Part shown: one piece after another, positions 1 through 7,916 of the stretch
How the letters are laid out: each line of letters opens with the position of its first letter
Position numbering within the stretch: position 1 is the first letter of the stretch
Assembly (NCBI RefSeq): GCF_014640115.1
Contig: NZ_BMGI01000003.1
Span: 1 to 64,000, forward strand
Source: Sinisalibacter lacisalsi
Lineage (GTDB): Bacteria; Pseudomonadota; Alphaproteobacteria; Rhodobacterales; Rhodobacteraceae
Reading direction: 5' to 3'
Length of the DNA stretch: 64,000 nucleotides
The notes under the pieces: model-generated
The model's input: only the letters and a program-made list of their open reading frames with translations
What the model was told of the DNA's origin: nothing
Databases searched by the model: none
Made by a program: the position numbers and the translations under genes

Positions 1-345
1 CTTGCGAAGAAATGGGCTCCGCGGCCCCGCAAACCCAAAGCCCCCGAGGGCACGACCTGAGAACAGCCCCCATCCGCGGTCCACGCCGGATGGTTACAGC
101 CTTTCTGCACGGTATGATGAGAGATCGAGACTCGCATCCGAATTCATGCCCCTTGCTGTCCGTTCATCCCCGCAGCTATGGCGGAGGGGATGCATTTTTC
201 CATTTGAAATATGTATGAAGTCACGGTGTTCGTGACGGTGTTTTCGCTCCGCCATGTTCCACGATGTTCTGCGGCGTGTCCACATACCGGATACCCATAG
301 AGGTTGGGGATGAGTATGGGGGTCGTGTATGGGGGCTAAGGGAGC
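1..345. other. Left edge of island, no supported gene
   Basis: I see no convincing gene here; the short open frames lack ribosome sites and family resemblance. A small hairpin lies at 220-236 (GTCACG/CGTGAC arms). A tandem GTATGGGGG motif lies around 317-335. It faintly resembles the doubled GGTGGGCT motif just upstream of the integrase at 12187, so this could be the worn leader of another integrase, but that is weak. The island continues to the left of the window. Confidence 0.3.
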
Positions 346-972
346 TCATTTGCGCCGAGTTTCGCCCTTCCATTCCAGCACATCTTCGGTCTCTTTCGCG
401 CCTTCAGTGGAAAGGGTTGCGACATAGAGCTTGGCCGTTTCCAAGCTCTTGAATTCCTGATCCCCGACACGCCAAACATCATCGGCTTTTTCAATCTCGT
501 GTCCGCTTCGGATTTCGGTGTCTTCAGCCTTCTCGATTGCCGGAATCTCTGCTTTGGTGGCTCCCGTTTCACCGTCTCTTGCCGAAAGACCTTCATATCC
601 GGAAGTAGCCCCCGGGGCTGCCTCGACAGCATCGGCAAAGCTGTTGGCCGGGGCGTTCGGGCCGCGCAACGCTTGCCGCGAAACCTCCAACTGGTCCCGC
701 GCGATCTTGAGCATCTGTTGAGAGTACTCAGCGGAATCGACACCCGCGCGTCCGATCTGTGTCAGGACGAGCCCTATAAACCCGGAGAACATCAGCCCCA
801 ACCCGGGTACGATCCCGGCCAGCCCCGCAATTGACGAACCACCAAAACCACGACTCATCTCTTCGAGTGCCGCCATCGCGACCACCGCGACAATTCCGCC
901 GGCCGCGATGACACACCACGAAAGAATTTCCAAAATGCTGAAATATGTCCGCGCCGCTTCGTAAGATCTCAT
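346..972 (-). CDS. Hypothetical membrane protein
   Basis: I do not recognise a family for this protein of about 208 residues. Two hydrophobic segments near residues 10-35 and 50-75 look like a membrane hairpin. They are followed by a long hydrophilic, acidic, probably cytoplasmic tail rich in Glu, Ala and Lys. The start at 972 is chosen because a good ribosome site (GGAGGT) lies just upstream; an earlier in-frame start at 1011 has none. It is the left-most island gene visible and is not obviously in an operon with the RuvC-like gene about 200 bp away. Function unknown. Confidence 0.6.
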   Translation of the reverse strand: MRSYEAARTYFSILEILSWCVIAAGGIVAVVAMAALEEMSRGFGGSSIAGLAGIVPGLGLMFSGFIGLVLTQIGRAGVDSAEYSQQMLKIARDQLEVSRQALRGPNAPANSFADAVEAAPGATSGYEGLSARDGETGATKAEIPAIEKAEDTEIRSGHEIEKADDVWRVGDQEFKSLETAKLYVATLSTEGAKETEDVLEWKGETRRK

Positions 973-1106
973 CAGAATACCTCCGTTTTCCCGGGGATAG
1001 GCTGTAACCACGAATTTTGTCTGTCAACTTGTGATTGAGCCCGGGTCTGTCGTTCGTAACCCAACTGTTGTCTCCGAGACCAAACTTTGACCGCCAACAC
1101 CCAAGA

Positions 1107-1127
1107 GCCGCCCTCCTGGAGGACGGC
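1107..1127 (-). repeat. GC-rich perfect hairpin
   Basis: A 21-nt near-perfect palindrome (arms of ten, one G-T wobble read on the minus strand) lies about 48 bp past the stop of the RuvC-like gene. No T-run follows, so it is at best a weak or factor-dependent terminator. Confidence 0.35.
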
Positions 1128-1174
1128 GGGTCTTGCGTGACCGTTCCCGAGGTTCGTATCGAAAAAGCGAAGAA

Positions 1175-1657
1175 CTAGCCCATCATGGCTGCGAGGCCGA
1201 TCGAGCCACCGCGCCGGATGGTGTCGGCAAAGGAGAGGGCTTCGAAAAGAACAGTGTTGCGAGGTTCGTTGTCGAAGAACCGGCGCTTCTTCGGCAGCCA
1301 GGGCTCGATCGCAGGATACTGCGCGGCCAGCGCCGCAGCCTCCTCGTACTTGTTGGCGTAGTCATGGACCCGCGCGACGGACACATTGAGCAGGTAGTTG
1401 TGCTCGGCCGTCCGGGCGATCGCGCCGATGATCGCCTTGGTCTTCTTGCCCTTCCTGGCCGCTTCTGCGGCCTTCTCGGTGACCACGACGTCGGGCTTCA
1501 GCCGGTTGATCCATTTCTGAGCCTCCTCGGCGGCCTTGGTCGGCGATTTCGCAGCGGTGTATGACACATGCCAATCCCTGAGCTTGTCGCCCACCAGGAA
1601 AGCATAGCCAACCCGACCGGAAGCCGCCGCGACTGCCAGAATTCTATGGTCCGCCAT
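1175..1657 (-). CDS. RuvC-like (RNase H fold) hypothetical protein
   Basis: This 160-residue protein looks like a RuvC-type resolvase fold. It has an N-terminal strand ILAVAAASG followed by GYAFLVG, a second strand PDVVVTEK supplying a Glu, and a C-terminal segment with HDYANKYEEA and NTVLFEAL. In RuvC the first strand carries a catalytic Asp (I-D-P-G); here that position appears to be Ala, so the protein may be inactive as a nuclease or use other residues. It overlaps the upstream XRE gene by 14 bp, which implies translational coupling. A role as structural or regulatory partner in a mobile element is inference. The fold call comes from motif reading only. Confidence 0.6.
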   Translation of the reverse strand: MADHRILAVAAASGRVGYAFLVGDKLRDWHVSYTAAKSPTKAAEEAQKWINRLKPDVVVTEKAAEAARKGKKTKAIIGAIARTAEHNYLLNVSVARVHDYANKYEEAAALAAQYPAIEPWLPKKRRFFDNEPRNTVLFEALSFADTIRRGGSIGLAAMMG

Positions 1658-1994
1658 GTTCCTCGTCTTCGGCGGCTAAACGGTCTCTCAGGCGTTCGAT
1701 CGACGACGCCCGGTTGAACGTACCCGCGAAGTCACGGGTGTTCTTCGGCAGCTTGCGGACCCGTTTCCGCAGATCCCTGCGCGCCTGACGCATGACCATC
1801 GAAAACAGGCTTTCGAACGACCTGCCGAAGATCAGCGATAACATGACGGTTTCCGTAAGTGTCGGAAGCTTTCGCCCCTGTTCCAGGTCAGAGACCCGGG
1901 ATTGATGCGACGCCAACATGTGAGCGATATCGCTCTGCACGAACCCCGCCTTGCGCCGCGCCGTGCGGAGGTCGAGTGCAAATTCGGTTGTCAT
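1644..1994 (-). CDS. XRE-family helix-turn-helix regulator
   Basis: A DNA-binding protein of 116 residues. Residues about 5-60 form a Cro/C1-type helix-turn-helix: an ARRKAGFVQSDIAHML helix pair, then SHQSRVSDLEQGRKLPTL, the usual recognition helix and downstream Glu-x-Gly. The rest is a basic, Arg-rich tail. It is the first gene of a two-gene unit with the RuvC-like protein. Its promoter must lie in 1995-2351, next to the nested palindrome, so autoregulation from there is plausible. No strong ribosome site precedes the ATG at 1994. Confidence 0.8.
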   Translation of the reverse strand: MTTEFALDLRTARRKAGFVQSDIAHMLASHQSRVSDLEQGRKLPTLTETVMLSLIFGRSFESLFSMVMRQARRDLRKRVRKLPKNTRDFAGTFNRASSIERLRDRLAAEDEEHGGP

Positions 1995-2351
1995 ATGGTG
2001 ATTTGCTTATGCTTGTAATGCTCACCAGTCTATGGGGTCCGCCTTCACCCAACAAGGAGGCGCAAAATCCCCATTTTCGATGCCAACCCACCCTCTCAAA
2101 CAACAACACCACCAGCCCGGTATGGACGTGCAGATCCCGGAAAGGTGAAACCTTTCCGGGGCTCGCCATACCGGGCTGGTGGTGGTTCGGAAGGTGGTTT
2201 GCTCATGAACTCCCTGACGGGGTCAGGATACCAAGGATCAGCTGCCGGATGCTAGACGGCGAGAAATGGTAACCCGATATGGGGTGTCTTCCCTATCGAT
2301 GACGGATATGACAGCTTGTTCTTTCCCGAATGACCAAACAGGGTGCTCCAA
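1995..2351. other. Divergent intergenic region with palindromes
   Basis: This 357-bp gap separates the minus-strand XRE unit from the plus-strand zinc-finger gene. It contains the nested inverted repeat at 2107-2184 and no supported gene. Promoters for both flanking units should be here, but I cannot point to convincing -35/-10 pairs. Confidence 0.5.
2107..2184. repeat. Nested palindrome: 19-bp arms enclosing an 11-bp hairpin
   Basis: The outer arms 2107-2125 and 2166-2184 are perfect 19-bp inverted repeats (one begins CACCACCAGCC). Between them, 2136-2146 and 2150-2160 form a second perfect 11-bp inverted repeat around a GAA loop. The whole can fold as a two-tier stem in either strand, with ten unpaired bases on one side and five on the other. 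It has no downstream T-run, so it is not an ordinary terminator. Candidate roles are operator, structured RNA, or DNA site for a mobile-element enzyme. Confidence 0.85.
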
Positions 2352-3254
2352 ATGGGTTGTAATGCGCACAACCATCCAACCGACTGTAGCTGTGGTTTCG
2401 GCGGCGATACCGGCAACACTCCAGGTGCCTCCAACTATTGGTCATTGGGCGACGTAGCGCTGCCACAGACTGACTTGCGGCAAGTTACGTTTCAAACGAC
2501 CTGCCCGCTATGCGGGGGGGCTTGTTATTACTACGAGAACGAATTCGGATCCAAGGTCTGGTTTGATGAATTGGGCATCCCGTGGACCAAGCATCCGTGC
2601 TTCGAAAATGAACCTGAATTGCGCCTAGAACGCCCGAACAACGCAGCAGAGGCTCTGGGACCGTACGAACTTGAGCCGCAACGTGTGTTTGCAAAGTTAT
2701 TGTGGAAAAAAGGAAACTGGAGATTCTTCGCCGTCTTAAAAGACCACCAATCCACATACCTACAACACTCTTGGGGCCCAAGAAGGCGTGTGAATTTCGG
2801 CGATGAAGAATACTCACGCACTATTGGTTATTTTTGTACGCGGCATCGGATTCCAAATGGATGTTTCATCATTATTTCTTGGGGCCAGAGGAAATTCTTC
2901 TTCATACCAGACGATGCGTCAGATGGATTTGAAATTTTTCCAAGTATTTGGAAAGAAGAAGTGTTTGATCGCGTGGGGTCTTTGCGCATTCAGCGCGCGA
3001 CTTCCTGCTTTAGGGATGTACTTGAAAGCTTTGGCAAAGTATCTGATCCACAAGATCGCGCGTTCTTGGCTGAACTTCTCTATGATCAAACTGACCTACC
3101 GATTGAGACAATAGCGTTTCTAAGCCACGTACCGTTGATTGACGCCATCAGAATATCAAATGGTGAAGGCAAGCAGCCCCACGTGAAAAACAGATCGAAG
3201 ATTCGAGAGGTAGCCTTGAAAATTGGGTCAATTCTCTACGATGTGGACCTATAA
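2352..3254 (+). CDS. Hypothetical protein with N-terminal zinc-binding motifs
   Basis: I do not know this 300-residue protein by name. The N-terminus has a Cys/His-rich stretch (GCNAHNHPTDCSCGFGG), then a CPLCGG knuckle with FDELGIPWTKHPC about 25 residues on, which suggests a bound zinc. The remainder is a mixed globular domain rich in aromatic residues without a motif I recognise. The start at 2352 is preferred over 2343 because AGGG lies nine bases upstream. Its GC content and codon use are clearly lower than the neighbouring island and core genes, a sign of separate acquisition. Similar CPxCG...FDELGPPWPKHPC N-termini occur, from memory, in uncharacterised proteins of mobile regions. A defence or stress role is only a guess. 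Confidence 0.65.
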   Translation: MGCNAHNHPTDCSCGFGGDTGNTPGASNYWSLGDVALPQTDLRQVTFQTTCPLCGGACYYYENEFGSKVWFDELGIPWTKHPCFENEPELRLERPNNAAEALGPYELEPQRVFAKLLWKKGNWRFFAVLKDHQSTYLQHSWGPRRRVNFGDEEYSRTIGYFCTRHRIPNGCFIIISWGQRKFFFIPDDASDGFEIFPSIWKEEVFDRVGSLRIQRATSCFRDVLESFGKVSDPQDRAFLAELLYDQTDLPIETIAFLSHVPLIDAIRISNGEGKQPHVKNRSKIREVALKIGSILYDVDL

Positions 3255-3336
3255 ACGCTCTTTGCGCTCACCAAAGTTGGTCAGTCTGAATTCTAAAAAT
3301 TTTCGTATGATCATCTCGGCCCGAAGATAATAGAAT

Positions 3337-3361
3337 ACCCGCCCTTGACCCAAGGGCGGGT
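3337..3361. repeat. Hairpin between convergent genes
   Basis: Perfect 11-bp arms (ACCCGCCCTTG and its complement) around a 3-nt loop, placed between the convergent genes ending at 3254 and 3365. It may serve as a bidirectional terminator, although the following T-content is modest. Confidence 0.5.
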
Positions 3362-3364
3362 TAG

Positions 3365-3898
3365 TCAATACTCGCTTGCCAACATGATGGTCAGCACCCT
3401 GTGCGTGACGGCTTCGTTGGCCGGGTTTTCCGAACCCTGCGTGAGCGTTGGATCGTAGTAGTCGAGCTTCCAGAACACTTTCTCGCCGTCGACCTCGACC
3501 GCGCCGTAGTCATGTTCGCCCCAGGGGTCGTTGTCCTCGGAGAACTGGTCAAAGTCACGGACGGCCTGGAATGCGCGCTGAAGGAAGTCCCGCCCAAGCG
3601 CTCGAACACCGGGCGTCACCACCACCGTCCCGTTGCCGCGCCCCTCGCGCCGAAACCGATCGTTGAGTTCGCGGATCGCCTGGCGCGGCCCTGCGCCATC
3701 AAGGCGCTTCCACACCAGCGTGGTCGCATCCTCGCAGGCGTGGCAGTGGGCATCGTCGAAGACATGCTCTAACTCCCACAACCCATACTCTGGGTTCCAA
3801 CACGCCCAGGCGTCGAGCGCCACACGCTCCGAACCGCAGCTCTTGCAGACCGGCACCGTACCAATGGAATCGATACCATCGACTTGCGAATGTCCCAT
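3365..3898 (-). CDS. DUF3768-family protein
   Basis: The 177-residue product has an N-terminal zinc-ribbon-like part (CKSCGSE, then CHACED about 35 residues on). A C-terminal domain follows with IRELNDRFR, VVVTPGVRALG and a FDQFSEDNDPWGEHDYG stretch, which I associate with DUF3768, a small domain common on alphaproteobacterial plasmids and islands. The start at 3898 is fixed by a near-ideal ribosome site (AGGAGGTGATC) abutting the ATG. Function unknown. It is transcribed toward the zinc-finger gene and divergently from the TraD-like ATPase. Confidence 0.7.
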   Translation of the reverse strand: MGHSQVDGIDSIGTVPVCKSCGSERVALDAWACWNPEYGLWELEHVFDDAHCHACEDATTLVWKRLDGAGPRQAIRELNDRFRREGRGNGTVVVTPGVRALGRDFLQRAFQAVRDFDQFSEDNDPWGEHDYGAVEVDGEKVFWKLDYYDPTLTQGSENPANEAVTHRVLTIMLASEY

Positions 3899-4095
3899 GA
3901 TCACCTCCTGTTCAGGTGGTCCCGTCGGGATGACAGGCGCACCCGGGAAGAGGCGATCCGGGAAAGAACGATCTGTTGGCATGATACGCGACAGGTTGGA
4001 GCCCACTAGGCGCCGAAGCATCTAGCGCAACGATATCCGGTCCGCCGGTTTTTGACCGCCTAGGGTGACGTCGTGGGACCAGTCAGAATTGAGCG

Positions 4096-5256
4096 ATGTT
4101 TCCACCGCCCGATCACGTCACCTTGCTTGGCCAAGCCTATCGCCACTACGGCGATTTCCCCTTTGGCATCCGTCTCGCGGACCGGCTGATGCACCTCTAC
4201 GTCATCGGTCAGACCGGGACCGGCAAGTCGACCTTGCTCGGCAACACGGCCCGGCAGGACGCAGGCGCTGGTATTGGCTTCTGTCTCGTCGATCCCCACG
4301 GCGATCTGGCCAAGCAGTTGTCGCAGTCGCTTGCCATCGAGCATCGGTACTGGGACGTTGCGGACGAAGATAGCCCATACGGATACAACCCGCTGACCCC
4401 TGTGGCCGCCCAGTTTCGCCCGCTGGTCGCATCCGGCTTTATCGAAGCCCTCAAGAAGCAGTGGGCCGATGCCTGGGGCGCGCGCATGGAGCATTTGCTG
4501 CGCTATGCCGTTCTCGCGCTCCTGGAGCAGCGTGAGGCGGATATCCGGGACATCGTGCGCCTCTACGTCGACAAGGATTTCCGGCGCGCCGTGGTGGCTC
4601 GCGTGACCGACGAACAGGTCTATGCCTTCTGGACCCGGGAGTTCCCCAACATGAACTACCAGACCGCCGTCGATGGGGTCGCGCCGATTGCCAACAAGCT
4701 AGGAGCGTTTCTGGCCAACCCGGTGGTGCGCAAATCGATCTGCGAGCCGGAAGAGCCGCTCCGGTTCCGCCGGATCATGGATGAAGGCGGGATCCTGATC
4801 GTGAACCTGGCGAAGGGACGGCTGGGCACCGATACCTCCAACGTGCTGGGCGGCTTGATCGTCGCCAGTATCATGAACGCGGCCTTCACGCGCCATAACC
4901 TGCCGGACGAGCAGCGCCGGCCTTTCATGCTCTATGTCGACGAATTCCATTCTTTCACGACCTCAGCACTAGCCGGCATGATGTCGGAATCCCGCAAATA
5001 CGGCCTGGGCCTCACGCTCGCGCATCAGCACATCGTGCAGACCGAAACTGACGTCTTCGAGGCGGTGCTCGGCAACGCCGGGAGCCTGATGGTGTTTCGC
5101 ACCGGTGCTCAAGACGCCCCGACCTTCGAGCGCCAACTCGGCACCGTTGCGGTGCCGGATCTCGTTAATCTCCCGAACTACCGGGCCTTCGTGCAACTCA
5201 TGGTCGATGGTGAACCGCGCAAGGCTTTCTCGGCGACGACCTTCCCGCCCGGATGA
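4096..5256 (+). CDS. TraD/VirD4-like DNA-translocating ATPase
   Basis: A 386-residue P-loop ATPase of the HerA/FtsK/VirD4 class, resembling type IV coupling proteins. Walker A is IGQTGTGKST near residue 36-45, followed by CLVDPHGD; Walker B is MLYVDEFHSF near residue 285. A TLAHQHIVQ sensor segment follows. Family members of conjugation systems normally begin with membrane segments; this protein has none and is short, so it may work in the cytoplasm or with a membrane partner outside the window. It heads a plus-strand pair with the DUF932 gene. DNA mobilisation of the island is the likely role but is inferred. Confidence 0.8.
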   Translation: MFPPPDHVTLLGQAYRHYGDFPFGIRLADRLMHLYVIGQTGTGKSTLLGNTARQDAGAGIGFCLVDPHGDLAKQLSQSLAIEHRYWDVADEDSPYGYNPLTPVAAQFRPLVASGFIEALKKQWADAWGARMEHLLRYAVLALLEQREADIRDIVRLYVDKDFRRAVVARVTDEQVYAFWTREFPNMNYQTAVDGVAPIANKLGAFLANPVVRKSICEPEEPLRFRRIMDEGGILIVNLAKGRLGTDTSNVLGGLIVASIMNAAFTRHNLPDEQRRPFMLYVDEFHSFTTSALAGMMSESRKYGLGLTLAHQHIVQTETDVFEAVLGNAGSLMVFRTGAQDAPTFERQLGTVAVPDLVNLPNYRAFVQLMVDGEPRKAFSATTFPPG

Positions 5257-5372
5257 TATGAGCCATCGGCCATAGCTGGACCCGATATTCCGTTACCTAG
5301 CGAGCGAAGCGCTCTGGCCTGACAATGGATGGCGGAACCCTGTTCCTTTCCCAACATCAATGGAGACAAGCC

Positions 5373-6125
5373 ATGACGCTCATGCTGCATGCGGGCGCAA
5401 ACCCGCTCGACTACGACGACCTCCGGCAACTGGAAGCCCCGGAGGCGACTGCCACCCATGTGCCGATCCCGCACCACCGGCTGGTGGACGCGGTCCGGCA
5501 TACGCTCGGCTTCTACGGTCATGCCGTAGAGGAAGAACACCACGGGGTGACGCCCGATGGGATGCGGTATTTCGGGGTGCTGTCCCTGAAAAGTTCCTAC
5601 GGCGACTACACCGATACGGTGGGGCTCAGAAACAGCCACGACAAGACCTTCCCGATCGGGATCTCCTTCGGCTCGCGGGTCTTCGTCTGCGACAACCTCG
5701 CCTTCATCGCCGATCACGTGGTGCGCCGGAAACACACGGCCAATGCCAAGCGTGATCTGCCTGGCCTAGTCGGCGAACTGATCGAGCCCCTGGCAGATCA
5801 GCGTGAGGCCCAACACCGGGTGATGACCCGGTATCGGACCACGACCCTGACCCAAGACGCGGCCGATCACGCCGTGATGGAACTCTACCGAGCCGATGTG
5901 ATCACCGTGACCCGGATCGGGGCGGTGATGGATCGGTGGGAGAACCCGCCGCATGACTGGGGCGTGAAGACGGCTTGGCGGCTCTTCAATTGCGTCACAC
6001 ACGCGCTGGAGGGCCGAATCGCAGAACAGCCGGTGCTGACTGAGCGGTTGCACCAGGTGATCGAAGCGACTTGCGTCCACCGGCCACCTCCGGACTCCGT
6101 CGGCAGGCTTCTGTCACAGGAATGA
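5373..6125 (+). CDS. DUF932-family (phage/plasmid-related) protein
   Basis: This 250-residue protein has the DUF932 pattern: an early HHRLVDAV region, a GYDFxGVL-like segment (RYFGVLSLKS), GLRNSHDKTFPIGISFGSRVFVCDNL, and a C-terminal helical region. Such proteins are common on plasmids, phages and integrative elements, with no settled biochemical role. The ATG at 5373 has GGAG upstream; the earlier frame start at 5325 does not. It lies 116 bp behind the TraD-like ATPase and ends at a strong terminator. Confidence 0.8.
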   Translation: MTLMLHAGANPLDYDDLRQLEAPEATATHVPIPHHRLVDAVRHTLGFYGHAVEEEHHGVTPDGMRYFGVLSLKSSYGDYTDTVGLRNSHDKTFPIGISFGSRVFVCDNLAFIADHVVRRKHTANAKRDLPGLVGELIEPLADQREAQHRVMTRYRTTTLTQDAADHAVMELYRADVITVTRIGAVMDRWENPPHDWGVKTAWRLFNCVTHALEGRIAEQPVLTERLHQVIEATCVHRPPPDSVGRLLSQE

Positions 6126-6136
6126 GGTTGCGCCTC

Positions 6137-6165
6137 AAAGGCGGCCCAGATCGGGCCGCCTTTTT
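6137..6165 (+). terminator. Rho-independent terminator after DUF932 gene
   Basis: A GC-rich stem (GGCGGCCC paired with GGGCCGCC, 5-nt loop) is followed at once by TTTTTCTTT. It closes the ATPase-DUF932 unit and separates it from the recombinase unit. Confidence 0.92.
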
Positions 6166-6240
6166 CTTTGATGAAGCAATATCGCTTGGCCAGGGTTTTC
6201 GGCGTCTATGCCGATATGCTTGACCGGGTAGAATTCGGGC

Positions 6241-6387
6241 ATGAGCAAAGACGACCACCTCAAACAGCACTTGGAGCTGTGCAAAACCATCTATCTGCGA
6301 ATGCTGAAGGACGGCACTTGGCCGTGGCGCGACTCGCAAATTTCCGAGGATCTGGTAGAGTCTGACGATATCAAAAAAGACGTATGA
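6241..6387 (+). CDS. 48-residue ORF coupled to serine recombinase
   Basis: A small charged protein begins MSKDDHLKQHLELCKTIYLR and contains DGTWPWRDSQ before an acidic, Asp/Glu/Ser-rich end. Its stop overlaps the recombinase start (ATGA at 6384-6387), the classic sign of translational coupling. The body reads as one or two amphipathic helices with a Trp-Pro-Trp turn. No catalytic motif is visible. It may assist or control the recombinase, as small directionality factors do for other large serine recombinases, but that is inference. No clear Shine-Dalgarno precedes its ATG. Confidence 0.7.
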   Translation: MSKDDHLKQHLELCKTIYLRMLKDGTWPWRDSQISEDLVESDDIKKDV

Positions 6388-7916
6388 AGCCGTGCTTTGG
6401 ATACATCCGAGTGTCCACCCAGAAGCAAGGACTGGGCGTGTCGCTCGAAGCACAAGTTGACGCAATCACGGCCTTTGCGAGTCAACACAATCTCAAGATC
6501 GTCGAATGGTTCGAGGAAAAGGAAACGGCCGCGAAGCGCGGGCGTCCTGTCTTCAACAAAATGATCCGAGAGCTCAAACGCGGAAGAGCCGCAGGCCTGG
6601 TGATGCACAAGATCGACCGCTCCGCTCGAAACCTGCGCGACTGGGCACTGGTCTCCGAACTGCCGAACCTCGGGATCGACATCTTCTTTGCGACCGAAAG
6701 CCTCGACTTCCGTTCGCGCGGCGGTCGCCTTGCTGCGAACCTTCAAGCCGTCATCGCCGAGGACTACATCCACAATCTGCGCGAAGAGACGATCAAGGGC
6801 CTGACGGGGCGGTTGAAGCAGGGTCTCTATCCGTTCAAAGCTCCGATCGGCTACGTCGACAACGGGCGCGGCCAACCGAAAACGCCCTGCCCGGTGAAGG
6901 CACCCCTGGTCCAGCAAGCGTTTCGACTTTATGCGAGCGGGCAGCACTCGATCATTTCGCTCCAGGCAGAGCTGGGCAGGCTTGGTCTATGCGGTCCGAC
7001 AGGTAAACCCATCTCAAAGCATGGTGTCGAGAAGATCTTGAGCAACCCCTTCTACACGGGCCTGATCCATATCAAGAGGACCGGCGCGGTCTACGAAGGC
7101 ATGCATGAGCCCATCGTTGATGCCAGGAACTTCCGACGTGTCCAAGACCTGAAGGCCGGGAAGGCAGGTAAGAAAGTCACCCGCCACAACCACACCTATC
7201 GTGGCCTATTTCGGTGTGGCATCTGTGGCTCGACAATGCCGCCTGAGCGACAGAAAGGTCACGTCTATTACCGCTGCCAAACTTCGGACTGCCCGACGAA
7301 GACGATCCGTGAAGACCAGATCTCCAAGGAGGTGTACGAAACGCTCAAAGGACTGGAGATCAAGCCGGACCAGGCTGCGAAGCTCGAACGCGACTGGCAA
7401 CGCTGGATCAACAGCAGCCAACGCCAGGACGAAGTTCGATCTCTCGAACTGCGGATGGCACAATGTGAGCAACGATTGGCGCGCCTTACAGATCTCCTCA
7501 TCGACTTCACCATCACGAAGACCGAGTACAACGACCGAAAACGAAGACTCACGATGGAGCTCGTGGACCTCAAAGACGAACGACAAAAAGCCAACGAAAT
7601 AGGCCTGTCCAATCAGGACATGACACAATTCCTCGAACTCATGAAAAACCTTGCACAGCTTCACATTTCTGCAAAACCACTAGAAAAAAGGTGGATGGTC
7701 CAAAACTGCTTCTCGAACCGGACCGTGACCGGCAGAGAGCTTTGCTTAGAGCCGTCAAACTGGCTCCAGGTCAGAGATGTTGCTTCTCTGACCCCTTTGG
7801 TGACCCAAGACGGCCCAATTCTCGAACTACTATCGGCTGGGAAGATTCCTGTCTCACCAGAGGACGAACTCGACGTCACGCCTAGACCGATGAAGATCGA
7901 GTCGAATGATATGTGA
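6384..7916 (+). CDS. Large serine recombinase
   Basis: A 510-residue site-specific recombinase. Residues 5-150 are the resolvase catalytic domain, with the nucleophile Ser11 in GYIRVST and the conserved DRSARNLRDW segment. The recombinase domain follows (FKAPIGYV, SIISLQAELGRLG, VEKILSNPFYTG). Next is a zinc ribbon near residues 277-305 (CGICG ... YYRCQTSDC), then a coiled-coil region with a leucine-rich C-terminal tail. Enzymes of this type integrate or excise mobile elements without a host tRNA site. It is translationally coupled to the 48-residue ORF upstream, and its last 113 bp are echoed directly downstream. Confidence 0.93.
   Translation: MKPCFGYIRVSTQKQGLGVSLEAQVDAITAFASQHNLKIVEWFEEKETAAKRGRPVFNKMIRELKRGRAAGLVMHKIDRSARNLRDWALVSELPNLGIDIFFATESLDFRSRGGRLAANLQAVIAEDYIHNLREETIKGLTGRLKQGLYPFKAPIGYVDNGRGQPKTPCPVKAPLVQQAFRLYASGQHSIISLQAELGRLGLCGPTGKPISKHGVEKILSNPFYTGLIHIKRTGAVYEGMHEPIVDARNFRRVQDLKAGKAGKKVTRHNHTYRGLFRCGICGSTMPPERQKGHVYYRCQTSDCPTKTIREDQISKEVYETLKGLEIKPDQAAKLERDWQRWINSSQRQDEVRSLELRMAQCEQRLARLTDLLIDFTITKTEYNDRKRRLTMELVDLKDERQKANEIGLSNQDMTQFLELMKNLAQLHISAKPLEKRWMVQNCFSNRTVTGRELCLEPSNWLQVRDVASLTPLVTQDGPILELLSAGKIPVSPEDELDVTPRPMKIESNDM

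Noticed and set aside
1107-1127. Intrinsic terminator for the RuvC-like gene
   Set aside because: The stem is good but no T-run follows on the minus strand; kept only as a hairpin.
6168-6365. 65-codon frame before the recombinase
   Set aside because: The 6241-6387 frame in another phase has the ATGA coupling and a plausible protein; this one overlaps the terminator tail and has no ribosome site.
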